Assembly: GCF_001949145.1 (NCBI RefSeq)
Contig: NW_019091495.1
Location: 92,043-156,042, forward strand
Direction of reading: 5' to 3'
DNA: 64,000 nt
Source of the DNA: Acanthaster planci
Lineage: Eukaryota > Echinodermata > Asteroidea > Valvatida > Acanthasteridae
The notes beneath the pieces were generated by a model. That model saw only the letters and a list, made by a program, of their open reading frames with translations, was not told the DNA's origin and searched no databases. The position numbers and the translations under genes were made by a program. Of this stretch, positions 22,656 to 37,600 are shown piece after piece; within the stretch, counting starts at the first letter, position 1; each line of letters begins with the position of its first letter.

Positions 22656-25600
22656 ATGGCAAGGGATGATTTTCTAACATCCAAGGCACAGACTGGCTTT
22701 GTGCAGTTCGACAGGGGTGGCTGGAGAAAGAGCGAGGAGGATCCTTACGACAAACAGTCCACCAGCCCCGCTGGCGGGAGCGACAGCAGTCTTCCTAGCG
22801 CCACTGACAACGGGGAAGACAAGGTGATTCACTCGGGACATTTCATGGTGAGCAACCCCCATAAAATCAAGCATAAGCACAACAGTGGCGGGAAGAGTGG
22901 ATACAACTTTGCCAATGCACCGACTGAGCCAAGCGCCAGCTACCAGTTTCTGGAATTTGACGGGACGGGTTCTTCGGACATTGATGTCTCGTTTTCCAAG
23001 CTTTTTGAGTGCATGAGTTTGGCCTACACAGGGTAAGTCGTGCGGGTTGCCATGCTCCATTGCACGTTTGTTGAAATCCCTCGTTACATCATCCTAACGG
23101 TGTTACATAATTCAACGGGTGCCTTGGCACATGTTGGTGAGCACGGGAAACCAGTTACACCATGGTTACACTTACAGTTACGATGTTGCAGTTTTCATAA
23201 GCAACTTGTAGGGAAATACCTCACTAATAATAATGCATGCAACATGTGGTCAGATCACAACACTAGTAATAACATTAACAGAACATTAACAGAATGACGA
23301 TTATGTATGCAGTGGAGAGCCTAGCTGTTTGGACAGTAGCTTGAATTTTTTTTATACAAAGAGAAAATTTTGGAGAAAACAAATGAAATGTTCAGGTTTA
23401 CACGAGATTCATTTTGTTGATAGAAAACATCTGGACTCTTTTTGGGTGGAAATTTGATTCTGCCTGACGCAAGTTTTCATAACCAGGCATGAAGCACTTG
23501 CAGATGGTACTAAATGTGCTAAACAAAAGACAACTGACCCAGATTCAGTACTGTTTTCAGCAGAAAATCTTCTTTTTTAAAAATTTGTGTACGCACATTG
23601 CTTTATGCAACTTTTTGCAATGCTGTGAGTCTCACCGTGGAGCAATTTTTGCTATAATGCAGATGCACCCACCTCCATGGACTTGCTGTGTGCATCAATT
23701 GAATAGGAAATTTAAATACAGTGTATTTCATTAGGCACCCTTCACTCTGTGTGTGATCGTGCATACCGGCACAGACAATTGTTGTGACTTGTGATATACA
23801 AGTCCTCTCCTGTGAACTGCAGCACCTTCTGCAACATGAGATAAAATTAAAGCTGTTCAATGCAGTCTTCTTATTCAACTCCATCATGAGTGAGTTGATT
23901 TGGCTAATCAACTCAGGAGGGAATGCAATAAATATGCACAAGAGACAAGACTGCGCTGAACAGAGCCAGCCAGCACACTTCGACAGGCTTAGTTGAATGA
24001 TTAAGATGTCTGCACTTATAAGCAGGAAGTTCCTACCTGAGTAAACTTGAGAATTTTTTTCTCACGCCCTCAGAGAACACTGAGGTTACTTATTGCTTTA
24101 CTGTATTGTAAATTGGCAAACACAATTATCACAGTCAGTGATCTAATCTGTTAATGTTGTAAAAAATGACTGTTACATTTTGGGGCTCTAAGTGTTCAGC
24201 TTATTACTGTTACGCCCCAACTATAACCTCAGTCCCAACTACAGTTGGGCTCGTCCCAACTAGAGTGCTATATTTGGGCCGGCCCAACTACAACACAGAG
24301 GTCCAGTGTGCATGTGCCCAGTATGTGCCGAAGTCATAATGTTTACAGTGTCATGTCATAGAGGAAGTGCCATATTTTAGATGAATTGTGTCAAGTGTAA
24401 GATGCATAAACCTGGACAAGGTTGAAAAATTTCTGTAGAAACTGGTCAACAACAGTTGGGCCAGCCCAACTGCAGCACTACAGTTGGGGCTGTCCCAACT
24501 ATAGCATCTGTCCCAACTATAGTTGGGACAGATGCTTTAGTTGGGGCGTAACAGTACCATTTAGACATGTTGTGTAAAGAATGAAGCAAATTGTACAGCA
24601 AATTTAGAAAGAATGTGTAAAATGAATTTCAAAAACCTCTGTGCACAAGTCATGCAGTGTGGATTTAAATGGAAAAATGGCAAATAAATGTGTCTTGGAT
24701 CAAGTCCATCGGTTGGCTTGGCCCACTTCTGCTAGCAAAGTCACAGAGGTTATGCGTTCAGAGGGAGTTGGAGAGCAAGGGCTTTGCATTACGACGATAG
24801 GCTCAAGAAAACCTGTAGGGTATTCATGCTAACTAAATCAAAATAACAAAGAACAGCATCAAAGGCACCAGCAGTCTATAACCTCTTTTCTAATGTAATT
24901 CAGTGTTAAGAAGGGGTTATTTGATAAATTGTAAAGTCTTGCTTAATTACCAACAGGGCAAAACTTGTTTCACCAAAATGGAAATCCTTCAAAGGAATGC
25001 GATTGAGCTGGAAGGACAAGATCAGATTGAACAACGCCATCTGGAGAGAGTGGCACCAACAATGTAAGTGTCTAACTTGCGGCTGTATTAACCAAGCTAT
25101 GAGATGGGAACTAGACCATGTAGAGCTTGCTAAAATTTTGCTCTGGCTATGTCCATTATGTTTGGCTATGGCATGGTGTATTACTTGCTCCTATGGAAAT
25201 CATAGCCAGAAGGTACATCCATCTCCTATAGGTACATGTAGGTTATTACCTTCTGTAGCCAGGGGAATCACACACAGCATGTGTCTTGCGATGGCATAAA
25301 CATGTTGATTAATATTGGTGATTAGATTACCATTTGTTGTGTTCCTAGCTTTGACCTTCATTAAGGTAACGTCAATTTGCTCTTGGGAACAAACAAACTA
25401 ACATACAGACAAGCATCCCCAACCAGCAAGAAAAACAAACAAACTTAGACTAAGACTGATATGAATAAAATCAGTCTCATCATAGCCACGCATGTATTCA
25501 GTAACATATTTGACAATTAATCCAATTTGCTAAGTACACACACCATGACTCCATAGCATCCTGTCCACAGAAATATGAACTAACTTGCTCTTATTCACCA

Positions 25601-28600
25601 ACTATCAGCTGAAATCAGATAAGCCGGCTACTGCATTCAGTCAAGTGAATTGAATGTCCCTGCCACTCTTCAGCATTCTACCTCCAAATGCATACTAGAA
25701 ACACAACGCTTTTTCCGTGTTGCTACAGGGGTGAATTTTGGATACAGGTGTTTGGAAAACAACGACTAAATCAATTAGATACCGTGAAATGTGTGCAGGC
25801 AGTGAGAGCCTTGAGAAAAAATTAGCATAATTAATGTAAGGTTGTTAGGCACTTTATTGTCTCCAAAGGTCGTGGTTGTTTTTTTAAGATATGGAACTAC
25901 ATGTATTTGATTAGGAGTTCTTTACAATGGGCACGGACGTACAGCCATACATGTACAGTACGGGTATAGAAAATCTAGAATAACAACAAATAGGTACACG
26001 TATACATGTAAATACATGTACGTGTAGAAGTCCACTGGGATTGTAGCATCTATTTTTAGTAGCTGTTCTTTCATTTACATGTACTGTTAAGCCTCAAATG
26101 GAGAATAGTAATACACTTGATGATGCAGGGCTTTTTGAGCTTTCCCTGCAAAGGGTATTAACATTAAATAAATGAATTTTATCTGGTGTTCATGGCAAGT
26201 CATGGCTTTGAGAATTTCCCTTGATTATACGTTCAATGTGCATGCATGCTACTATGGTAGGACCACAACATGTCCTTTGACGGCTGTTCCCAGTCCCCCT
26301 CTCAGATTTGTCATCAAAGTGAAGATGATTACTATGCATATGCCCAGAAATGTAAGGAACCTTCCTCAGTCTTCTAAATCAACCAAATTAGCATTTTTGT
26401 GGCACTTCAAGGTTCAAAGACATCAAGCATCTATGCTGGGTTGTATGTTCCTTACTCGGTCCTTCTGAATACTAAAAAAAATCCTGGTTGAATTGGAAGG
26501 ATTGAGAAGGCTTAGAGTGAATTGATTCTAATTGAAATGAAAATTGGCAACATATTGAAACTTTTAACAGTCTAGTTACTGAAGGTTGCACTTGGACTCT
26601 CAGTTTTGATTTCTGATGTATTCACTATAGGGCCTATAGGCTTACATATACCAATGCATGTACATCAAGTGCCTTGCCTTATGGTACATGTACATTATGT
26701 AAACAACAACATTTCACCTGACAGCAGACTTTGACAGTCCGTGCAGTCCTTTTCTTGCGGAATTCTTGGCAATTTTTACCAGGAAATTGCAATCTCTCAG
26801 TATTGTGTTCTACATAATCTTTTTTGGTTGGGTCTAGCAAACTTTAAAAACATAACATGAACATAATCACTGCAGTTGGAAAATTCTCAACATTGTACAG
26901 TTCATGTACATGTAATGCATGCTTGCAGTGGGAACCTTCTTGTTTTGACATGATTGTAAGCAACATTAAAAAACAAAGTTTAGACGGATATATTTTTGGA
27001 AGATATTTAAGCTTGTGATGTTCATTGCCTGTGGAGCTGGTCATCATTTGAAGTGTTACATGTAATTGTAAAAGTTCTTAACTGTTTGAAAGTGCTAAGT
27101 GGCTCTTTGCTTTGGGTTGAGCTGTACCAAGTGAATATGTGGAAAATACTGTCATCTGTCCCTGGATATGTACATCAGTAACAAGGTGCTGAGTTCATGG
27201 CCATCTTCTGTGTACTGTGTGTGTATTATATGTACATGTACATGTCTTTGCTGGTCTGCAAATAATCACACCCGTCAAGGTTAGCCCCTTTCTGTGACCT
27301 GATAAATCACATACATTAGCCATGTGTTTTAGATTTGTACAATGATCATATACCCCTGGGACAGTAAGATTTTCCGCACATTATTTACTCATGCATTTTC
27401 ACAGTAACAGGGGCATGTCTGTGTCTTTCTGTGAGAGTGTATTTGTAATTTGGACACAGTGTTCAATACCGGTTTGTTCATGTCTGTGTCTTTCTGTGAG
27501 AGTGTATTTGTAATTTGGACACAGTGTTCAATACCGGTCTGTTCATGTAGAATCTTCAGAGTTTTCATTCACTGTATTTCACGAATAAAGCCTTGGCCCC
27601 AAATTAGTATTGAACGTGTTACAAGGATTACGTGTACATGAGAATTGCCTTCTTAACAAATGTATGTATGTATCTATTTTGAGATTCGTAGTGTAGTGAT
27701 GTAGTAGAACAATAGTTTTATTTAAATCTCTATGGAATTGTAATGATTCATACAAACATGTAACTCTAAGACTTGGATTCAATCATGTCACAGATACAGA
27801 GAAAGTTTTGTTTGAAATTCATGAATGATCCATAGCTGAAATTCCACCGTTGCATTCCTTGCACCGAAATTGATAACACTATCAGAAAAGACTTTGACCA
27901 GTATGCACAATACATGTATGTCTGATTTATGAGCACTGAATATTTCTTATTTCTAAATATTGCCCAAGTTCTGTCAAGTGGGGCCAGATACTGGTCACTG
28001 ATCTTGGACAGGTTTTTACAGGGTTCGCTGTTTTGTAACCCTAACCCCCAGGGGTATATGTGAAATCGTATTGAAAATGGAGGATATGGGACTGTAGGGT
28101 TAGAGATGGCTTTGTGGTTTCCATCTAAATAATAGCTTTGTACAGTCTGCAAACTGGTACAATACTTGCTGAAACAGCAATGCAGTGAAACACTCTTTTC
28201 TAGGCAGATCAGGGTCCTTTTTCTGTTGCACAGCCAGACACGAGCCAGGTTCCTGTGCTGTCATTGAATGCAGAATGCAGAGCTACCCCGTACATGTATT
28301 TCCCAATTCCCAGGGACCTGTAAAAAACCATCACACATGTACATGTACATTGTAATGACCGGTAAGAGTGCAATCCATCCATTTGCACTGTATGCATGAA
28401 GGACTTTGGACATGTTGACACCTTGGAATTCTTAGCATTGAACAAAATCACACCCCAAGGAAGAAGCCACGTGATTAGTGTACACAGACCTGGTGCACGT
28501 CTGTGTGTGGGTTATGCACGTCTGTGTGTGGGTTATGCACATATTGAATACAAAAGTACCCAGGGTGTGGAAATAAGGTGCCAAATTCATGTACATGATG

Positions 28601-31600
28601 TGATGGAGAAGATGTAAAAACCCTGCATAAGACACATGTGTATATGTCTGAATGGACCGAAGCAACATGCTTTTTCTGTTGTCTTGCCATTGTTTCCTGT
28701 TTGACTCGTAGCTTAGCAAATTTGCTTCCAACATAAAGATCACATTTATGTCATTAGACTTGTCTGGATGTCCCTTGAGGTACATGTGCATGCACCCCAG
28801 TTGAGGCACTTAATTTTGTTGCAGAGATGTTGGTATGTGATTGCCCAAACCTTGATATATGCAGGCAGGCCCATAAGTGTATGGCACATGTCAAGAGTCC
28901 TGACCTGTTCTAGGTCAGTCCATCTGTTGTAACCAAACATGACAGAAGTCCTGTGTTCAATTTAACTATGCAATGAGTCATCTGTATTTTATACATGTAC
29001 ACTCAACATAATGTGCTTTTGTTCAAGGTTGAGATATGGATTGATGTTGGGGCTTTGGCTTGGAAATTGGGGTATTGTGAAAATGCATGTAGTAATACGA
29101 GACTGAAAACTGTTTATGCTACCCAGTAATAAGAATGTCTCATATGGCGCAAAACCCAAGGAGCTTTACCAAACTGTGATTGAAAGCATGCACTGTACAT
29201 AAAGCAAACATCCTAACAAACAAGCAAACAACATCATCATGCCTGCCAATTGTTCCCGTTTATTTGAAACTGCTCCAATTTCTTTCCTTTTTATTTTGGA
29301 GTTTTCACAGGCCTAAAATCAGAATGTTCTAATTTCTGGAAGAAAAATTAAAAATCTGAAAAACATCTCTCATGTTGTCACTGTTTGGGAAGTCTGCCTA
29401 TCCCCGATAAACATGTACATTCCCAGAGGGAAGTGATCTTGAAGAACATCAAACAATAATGAGCAACAATATATGTACAGTGTATTTCTCCTTCCCTTCC
29501 CCGTTGAATGTGAAATTGTTTACGCACAGGTGCACGACAACGTGCGACAGGATACAAAACTTCAGGCTATTTCATTTGAATGTGTACACTCTGAATACAC
29601 TGGGGCTTAAGCACAGAATTTGTTTAAGTACGAAAAAAAAAATATCTTGCTTAATAAACAAAGGTCACCAGCTGAAACTCTATGTGATTGTCGTGGTAAC
29701 CAAAAGACAGCTAAATACCATTTCAGAACACTCTACATCAGAAGAAGTTTTGGCTGGTAACCTGATTTGTCAAGCAAGGTTTTCCACGCTTAAACAAAAT
29801 TTTCGCTTAAGCAGCACTATGGAATTGGCCCCCGCGGCAGACTAGGCGTCATCACACTTTCCCAGTTGTCTGAGGTGAAGTCACAAAGAAGCAATGTGTA
29901 AAAATGTACCTGTATGTGTACTCATTGTCTGGTTCCCAGACTAAAAGATCCTGGCTGTGTTTAACAATCACTCAACAATGGAGAAGGAATCAATGTTGCA
30001 AACAAATAGTGGCAATGAAATGAAATGTTTGCATTGCATGCGCACTTCATGTTCCGCACTTCTGGAGAAGGCAGGAATATGAGAATGATGAACTGACAGA
30101 GTACATTGTAATTCTGTTTCTTTATTTTTTAGTTTTTGTTGGTTTATTTGTTTATTGCTGAATAGTCTGCATTGGCGTTCCTGCTTTGGGCTTGATCTCG
30201 TAGTGGTCCATCCCTCACTGAATATGGTTTGCAGCATTTGTGGAATGCAGCCGTCATGTTATTCTGCTTGCCACATCAATGTATGTGCATGCATGAGGCA
30301 TGTGCATGTACTTGTTTCTAAACGTGCCTGAACGGAGCTAAGGCTGTGAGATACTAGTTTATGAATGTAGTGTCTGCAAACTTGGGAGGGTACATGTACA
30401 TTGTACAGTAATACCATTAACTTATAGTAAAAGATAGGTGAAGAAAAAAAGACTAAATGCATTATAGTCTTTCAAAAACCAAATTTAATATAGCAAACTA
30501 AATAAAAACTTCTGTAGAAAGACAAGTAAACACACACTTGTAAATCAGAGAAATGTGGAAGGGCTGCGTATCACCATGATAAGAATATCGACAAGAATAT
30601 AATATCAAATCAGTGCTCTGAAATATGTGATCGCCAAGCTTTCGGTAACTGAGTACCTTCTTCAGGGCAAGCAGATTCAGTTCACACTGGTAAATATTAG
30701 TTTGAAAGCTGACAGGCTGAACAAAAGAAGCATGGGAAATGCACGTACTGGTACCTTTGACCTCGGTCGAGTACTGTGTCTTTGGGTGCAAAGAGGTCAT
30801 TCTGTAAGTTTGGGGCCCATTGTTTTGCAGTCTGTTACATGCATATCTTGCGTATGATTTTGTACACGGTCCGGTAAGTTCAGAACACATTTGTAATCCC
30901 AAGGGTGATTAAGAAAATTACCTGCCAAACAAATAAAATACTTTGAAGTCAATTTCAGTGATATACATGTACCCCTTGTCAAATGATACAGGTCAGGTGT
31001 AACAGCGACAGAAAAAAGTCTCATGTCCGTCTGACTCCAAATTTATTGAATGACCTACAGTACATGTACATATTAACACCTCTTTTTGATTGTAGAGTTG
31101 GTAATACCATTAGGAACCATTGGATTGAGGTGACTTTTTATGCTGGTATGGAAATCAAGCCTATCCATTAAGATAGTTCCATGCCAAAGCTTACCGCACA
31201 TCTGGACAGTAATGTCTACATATAATTGCACATCATGTGTCAATAGCAAAACAAGGGCTCCTGCCCATTGGAAAGAGCAGTCTACATGTATGTACCGGTA
31301 TACATGCACAAGGTTAGTTGCACATGTACACCTATTGTACGTACACTGTATGCATAATTATTGTGAAGTCTACATGTATATGCACAGTGTTCATACATGT
31401 ACATATGCATATACATTTTGTAGTGCAGTTTTATTCATGTAAATATTACATCCATAGGTACCAGGGTAGGCAAAATACATGTACATGCTAGGCAAGCAAG
31501 TGTACCCCTAACCTGCTTTGACCCTGCTTTGACCCTGCTTTGACCCTGCTTTGACCCTGCTTTCACCCTGCTTTCACCCTGCCTTTGACCCCAAGGCATG

Positions 31601-34600
31601 TTCAGTTATTGAATTTCCACAGGTTCAATCCAGACTAGACAGGCTGCTTCTGTGATAATAGGAACCTTTGTTTGAATTGCCTGCCTTTTTTTTCCCCGCT
31701 ATAATCAACGAAGCCCTTGCTTGATCCGGAGTTTGACTAAAAATGTTATGAACATTTCTTTGGTATGTGCATGTAGGTGTATGTGTGGTACATGTACATG
31801 TACATCACGGATACATGTCATGGTTTTCCTTCCTCAGTGGGTACATGCAAGTGTGCCACAGATGGGATCAGATTGTACTGGTCTCATTCTGGGGTTATGC
31901 CCAATCTGTCAACCTGAAGTCAAGGCTTCGTGGTTTGTTACTCCTCTGGAAACATTGGAGCGTCAATTTTGATCGATCACCTACTTTGGTGTGACAGTGA
32001 TTTGAGGCATGAGTTCCTTTTTAACCTCATTGTCATAATGAGTACTATGTAAATAATCAGTGTATCTGTGTGTGCACATACATGTATGCAGCAAAAGAGG
32101 GATTTCGTGGCTTGGTTTATGCAGTTGCAACTAGTCGCTTTCAGGTTCTGTTTATTGATTGGCTAAGAGTGGATCACATGAGTCATGTTCAATATTCGTA
32201 CCATTTTGCTGTTCACCAATACACAGATAATTAATGTTTATGAGCATAACATTAAGAATAATTTAGGGTGTTTTGTGAAGACAGAAAAGACATCAGGATT
32301 TATTTCTTAAAATTTGTTTTTCTAACTTGCTAATAAAATTTTAGGGTCGCGCTGAAAAATTAGGGTCGGTCGGAAAAATGAGACAGTGACGCCGGGCTTT
32401 TCGGTAATCAAACTGACCCCACCTCAGTAAATATTTTGATGATTTCTTTGGATTAACCCAACAGTCCTCAGTCCTCCAAACAGGTGAAGGATTGAGGAGT
32501 GTTAGGGTTAAAGTGTGTCATTACCTCAAAGAGGATCAGCAACGGCCTGGCGCTAATGTTCTATTTCGCTTGGCTTTACCTCAGTGAATAGAACACTCAG
32601 TGTGCCATCTCATTAAATTATTTTAACCTTTTTACTGATAAGGATATTGCTTAATAGTGTAACTTTGAAGAGTCCCAGCATACACGTAGAGGGACACAGA
32701 AGTACCTGTACATTGGGCTGTTTGTCCTTAGTTTTTGCTTGCCCAAAAGAAGAAATTACTTGTCTCGGGCAGTCGGACATCCGTTAATGTCGAGGCCTGG
32801 ATGAGATGATGTAAATGGATTTCTGGCTTGTATCATACATGTAAGTCTGGCAAAACAAGCAGCCCTTGATGAACTGTAGTGGGTCCCATTCTCCCTTTAG
32901 CTGCCTTAGGAGAACAAAACACTTCACGGATCACCTGGAAGGCTAACGGTGTTAGTACATGTGACTGTGGCACTCAAAGCAATCAATACTGACATCACAT
33001 CAGTAGGGTGCTGTTGTCGCTGCATTGCAATTGGTGAATACCTGGAATTTCTGGAATTGATTTCAGTACCATTTGTGAATTGCAGTTCCAGTCAGAGTGG
33101 ATTCACATTTTCACTGTCGTACATGTACGGGTACATATCACCAAACCCCCCCCCCAAGAAAAAACCTTTCAGTCGGGAAGTTTCATGCATGATGTTCACT
33201 TTTCATCAGACATTTAGTCTGTATTTTAAACGTGATTGATAATCTGTCTCCAAACTGTTTTGAAATTTGGAGTTTTTAATTAGCAGCACAAAACTGGAGG
33301 AAATTGAATCGAGCCCCTTCTGTAATTGCCCAGAGCTGAAAAGCACCCCCAGTCGGCAAAAGAAGGACAGGTGGTTACAAGCGGGTTCTTGCACGCATTC
33401 AGCGTGTATGCAAAGACCATGCATGCTGGAATAAATTAGTTAATAAATTAGTTAGTCAGCGTGCTCTGTGTCAAATGCGCATGTACTTGCGCGCCTGATG
33501 GTGCGCAAATGCCGTGACTACCCAAAAAACACGCTCTCTTTTGTTCCGCTCGAAGCAGATTGCCCAGCACTTACTGGAATCAAACCACAGGGTCATTATA
33601 CGAATACACCGGCCCATCATACCAGTATTCACACATCGCTTCTATCGCGGATTTAGACTTGTTACAGCCCATGGATGTTTTCTTTCCCACGAACTGAAAT
33701 GTTCCGTGTGATATTTTCCCAGTGGCAGTTATGAGTGAGAAAGTCGGTAGAGACCAACACATAAAAAACTGTAAGCATGCACAGTTCCATCAGACTTGCA
33801 CAAATAAATGTGTAGATGGCCTGTGCTTACACGTGTACAGTACATATGGATATTGGTGTATTGCGACAATACCCAGCCAGCCAGCCAGCCACACATTCCT
33901 TGCACAAAAGCTATGCATTCCGAAAATCTGTTGTGACCAACCCAAAGCCCTTTCTCTGCATTTCAAAATTCTCAAAATAGTTCCCGGTTGGGTTAAAAGG
34001 AAGGTTGAGAGTTACCCTGGGTACCCGTACTGCTCTTTGTGCGCTTCATTGTGAGTGGAACTTTTGGCTTTGTCGCCATGGTGGTTTGTGGTCCGTTTTT
34101 GATAATGCTCTATTATTTGTTATCACTTTGATTGTGAAATCAGTATTGCTTGTGCATGCGTTAGGTTGTTTGTAATCATATTGAAATATTAAAACGTACA
34201 AGATTAAGGAATGGTATGGAAAATATCTTGTAATGGTGTCACGGTACTCAACACAGTTTTGAATATATTTTTGCTGCTTCATAGAGTATGATTTTACCAG
34301 ATCCTTTTTAAATGAAGGGTTTTTTTAATGGCCATATGGATCATTCTAAAAAATAAAGGGTCCAAAAGTGTGACTTTTTGTGTCCCTGTTACACCTGACA
34401 TGTGTAATTTGACACAGAAATATCCCCGAAATTGATTTCAAACTATTTCGATTTGTTTAGCAGGTGATTTGCATGGATTGGTCATTCATGGAAATTAGAG
34501 AATTGTTCTAAACTTACAAAATCACTTGTCATATGTGACAGGGACACAAAAACAATGGAACCCTTAATTATATGTAATAGAATGACCCATACACAAGTAT

Positions 34601-37600
34601 ATGTACACAAATTGGTTATGGTTTCCTTATTTATATGAAGTGCCGTGTTTAGTCGTTATCTTATATCAGTACATAAGTTGGAATAACTGATTTATTATTC
34701 TCAGTATTTGGTGTCTGATATGTCCATTTCAACATTTTTGAAAGACCCTGTAGAAGTACCGGTAGCCATCACAAGCCATACTTCTATTACGTATACATGT
34801 GGCTTAATTTTTTAAACTGTGTTTTCATGTTTGTAAGACCCTGGCATCAAACAAACTCATTTGACTTCAAAACATTTGATCAGATACAAGAAATTGTTTA
34901 ATTCGTAATGTTGATATTCTGTAAGTGTGCATGTTACTCCATCAGTTGACAAACCACCTGCTGAGGTACAGTACCGGTAGGCTGCATGAACATAGTGGTC
35001 CACACAGTATACATATCATATGCACATATGCTTTGGACTTAATTATGCCAAAGTTTAAATACACTTACAATTTTGTTACTCGTCATGCATGTCAGTGTGG
35101 ATACCACAGTGAACTTTGAGGTTTGTTGTGCGAGTACGTGATAATATTGAGACTGAAAAAAAAAAGACTCGTACAGTTCATATTGTCGTAGGTGTCTGTG
35201 AGGGTGTCAAACATGACAGTCTCTCTGTCTGGTTTCAATGCAGTGTTCCTTACGTCACCCTATTTTTTCTCTTGGATGCCACTGGGAAGTTTAGAGAAAT
35301 TCGTGCACAGCTGAGTATTGTCTTGTCTTTTTACTAGGAAACTTCTGAGTCCTGTGCATGTCTTCCACCCAAATATGCAGCACAGAATTTCTGCTTCCTT
35401 TCGTTGCTCTTCAGTCGCTGTTCTTGGAACTGATCCAAGTTGTACACATGGCAGTGTGGACTTCCTGTTTTCACCCAAGGAAATATCAATTAATCACACC
35501 AAGTATATTGACATAGCAAAAGCTCAATGTTCTTGATATTCATATTTGTGATACCGGTAGGTCAGCGACCCAGTCTGGTTAATAACAAACGAGATATTTT
35601 GCAGTGCTGCATGGGCGAAGTTTGTGTCTAATTTCTGCTCCATTAGGAAGACTGATGAAATTAACAGAATATCCCAAACCTTAATGCTGGTGAACTGTAT
35701 TGAACTTTTGCAAAACATTAAAAATTGAACAAATCTTCAAAAACCTTTGGCACTGTGTTTGATGGTTTGTAAATTTAAATTCAGTGATATAAAATGCAGA
35801 TTAAAGTCAGTTCAGTAATTTTCAGTTAACATGGTAAACATCCACCACATGAAAAAGGAGGAAATGTACAGGCCTTGAAAATTGGCTAATTCCATAGATA
35901 TAATGTCAGTATAACAGAAGAAAAGTTCCTTTCAAAGACGTTTGAATAGGTATTCATGGACCAATTATACTGGACTTTTTCTTTAGGTTACAAGTTCAGT
36001 TTAAAGGATCCAGGAAATGAATTTTTCTTAGAATCACTTTTTGTGTATCTCTGTATTCTTCCATGTATGAAGGCTGTTTGACATCTTTCTTGAGTTAAGT
36101 GATCTGAACGGTGCACTTTTTCAAACATAAAAAATTGACCAAGCATTTCTGGACAAGTGAGGGTGCTTTTGCTTTGATGTAAATCCAGGAAGACATGGTT
36201 CAGGTTGCGTGTTTTCATGTTCAAATTGTGAACCCCAAATTTGCTATCTGGGAACATTAATGTGAAAAGGATTTTTGCTGGATTATTGCCATATACTTAG
36301 ACAGCAATAAATTGCCAAAGAAAATGAAATCTGGCATGGCAGTGGTTAAAAAAATCTAGAAATTTTCTGTGCACAGATCAGTGCAACATTGAGATTCAGT
36401 GCCTTGGATGATATCATAGTTTTGCTCATGAATAAGCTATCGGAATTGGCATAAAAACCAAAAAAGCATCAAAATATGGGTTAAACTTGCAAAACTAAAA
36501 TTTAAAAAAAGGTTAATTGAAACCAAAAGATGCAATTTCAAGGGTTTTAGTAAAATTTATAAAATTATTTCTATCTCCTGGTTCGGTCAAAAATTGGCCC
36601 AGAATTTTTCATCAGCAGATTGAAAAGCAGACACAAGTGGTGTCTCTTGACATCAGAACATACAGGAGGGTAATTAGAAATTAGGGGTGCATTTTTGTGT
36701 GTGCCCTGGTCACATCTGACATATGATTTTGTAAGTTCAGAACACATTTTCTAATTTCCAAGAGTGACAAATTAAATGCAAATTACCTGCCAAACAATGG
36801 TAATAATTTGAAATCAATTTGGGTGATATTTTCATGTCAAATAACAAAGGTCAGATGTACTATAACAGGGAAGCGAAAATGTCACACTTTTGGACCCCTA
36901 ATTTTTCAAATTACCTGTAAACATTTTGAAGATGCATTCAAGCCACTTAATCCTGCTTACTGGAGTCCTGGCATACATGTAAGGCCCACTAAAAGTCGAT
37001 CATCTCTCCCCGCACCCTTGTCCTTTTTGAAACTGTAGCTTTGTTCTGTTTTGTGCAGTTACATATATGTGCTCTTGATAGGAGCAATACACCTGTTGAT
37101 TATACATGTATGGAGTATGCTTCATGAAAACTAGAAATAGTTTCGAACAGATAGGCTGTTGGGTTTTGTAATACCCATCAGCTGTGCCTCATTTTAAAGA
37201 TATTTGGTCAATGTGCACTTGACATGTGCGTAGAGCATTTAAAGGTTTGTTTATCTATTGATAATATCTGATATATCGATTTTGCTTTGATATCAATATG
37301 AATGAAACCACTTAAACATTGATGTCGATATATTGAAAGCGTCGATAAAATGAAAAGTGAAGCTGTAAACAGTAATATAAAGTAATTGTTGTTGTTACAG
37401 TGTATAGATGATGTAAATTTGGTCTTTTCATTTCTGGGCTACACACAAAGACCAATTACCATATACGTAAGAGCCAAGGTCTGCCTTCTTTCACCGTGTT
37501 CGCTCGAGCGTGGGTCAAGAATAATAGCTGAAAAGCGGGCTGAGGATCTCAATTTTTACGGCGTGTTTCAATGCGTCCCGGCATGAAGGGATTAAGAAGG

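Noticed and set aside
28034-28105. Another TTAA/telomere-like mini-element (AACCCTAACCCCC...GTAGGGTTAGAG)
   Set aside because: The ends are only loosely inverted and no TTAA border exists; left out of the family until more copies are aligned.
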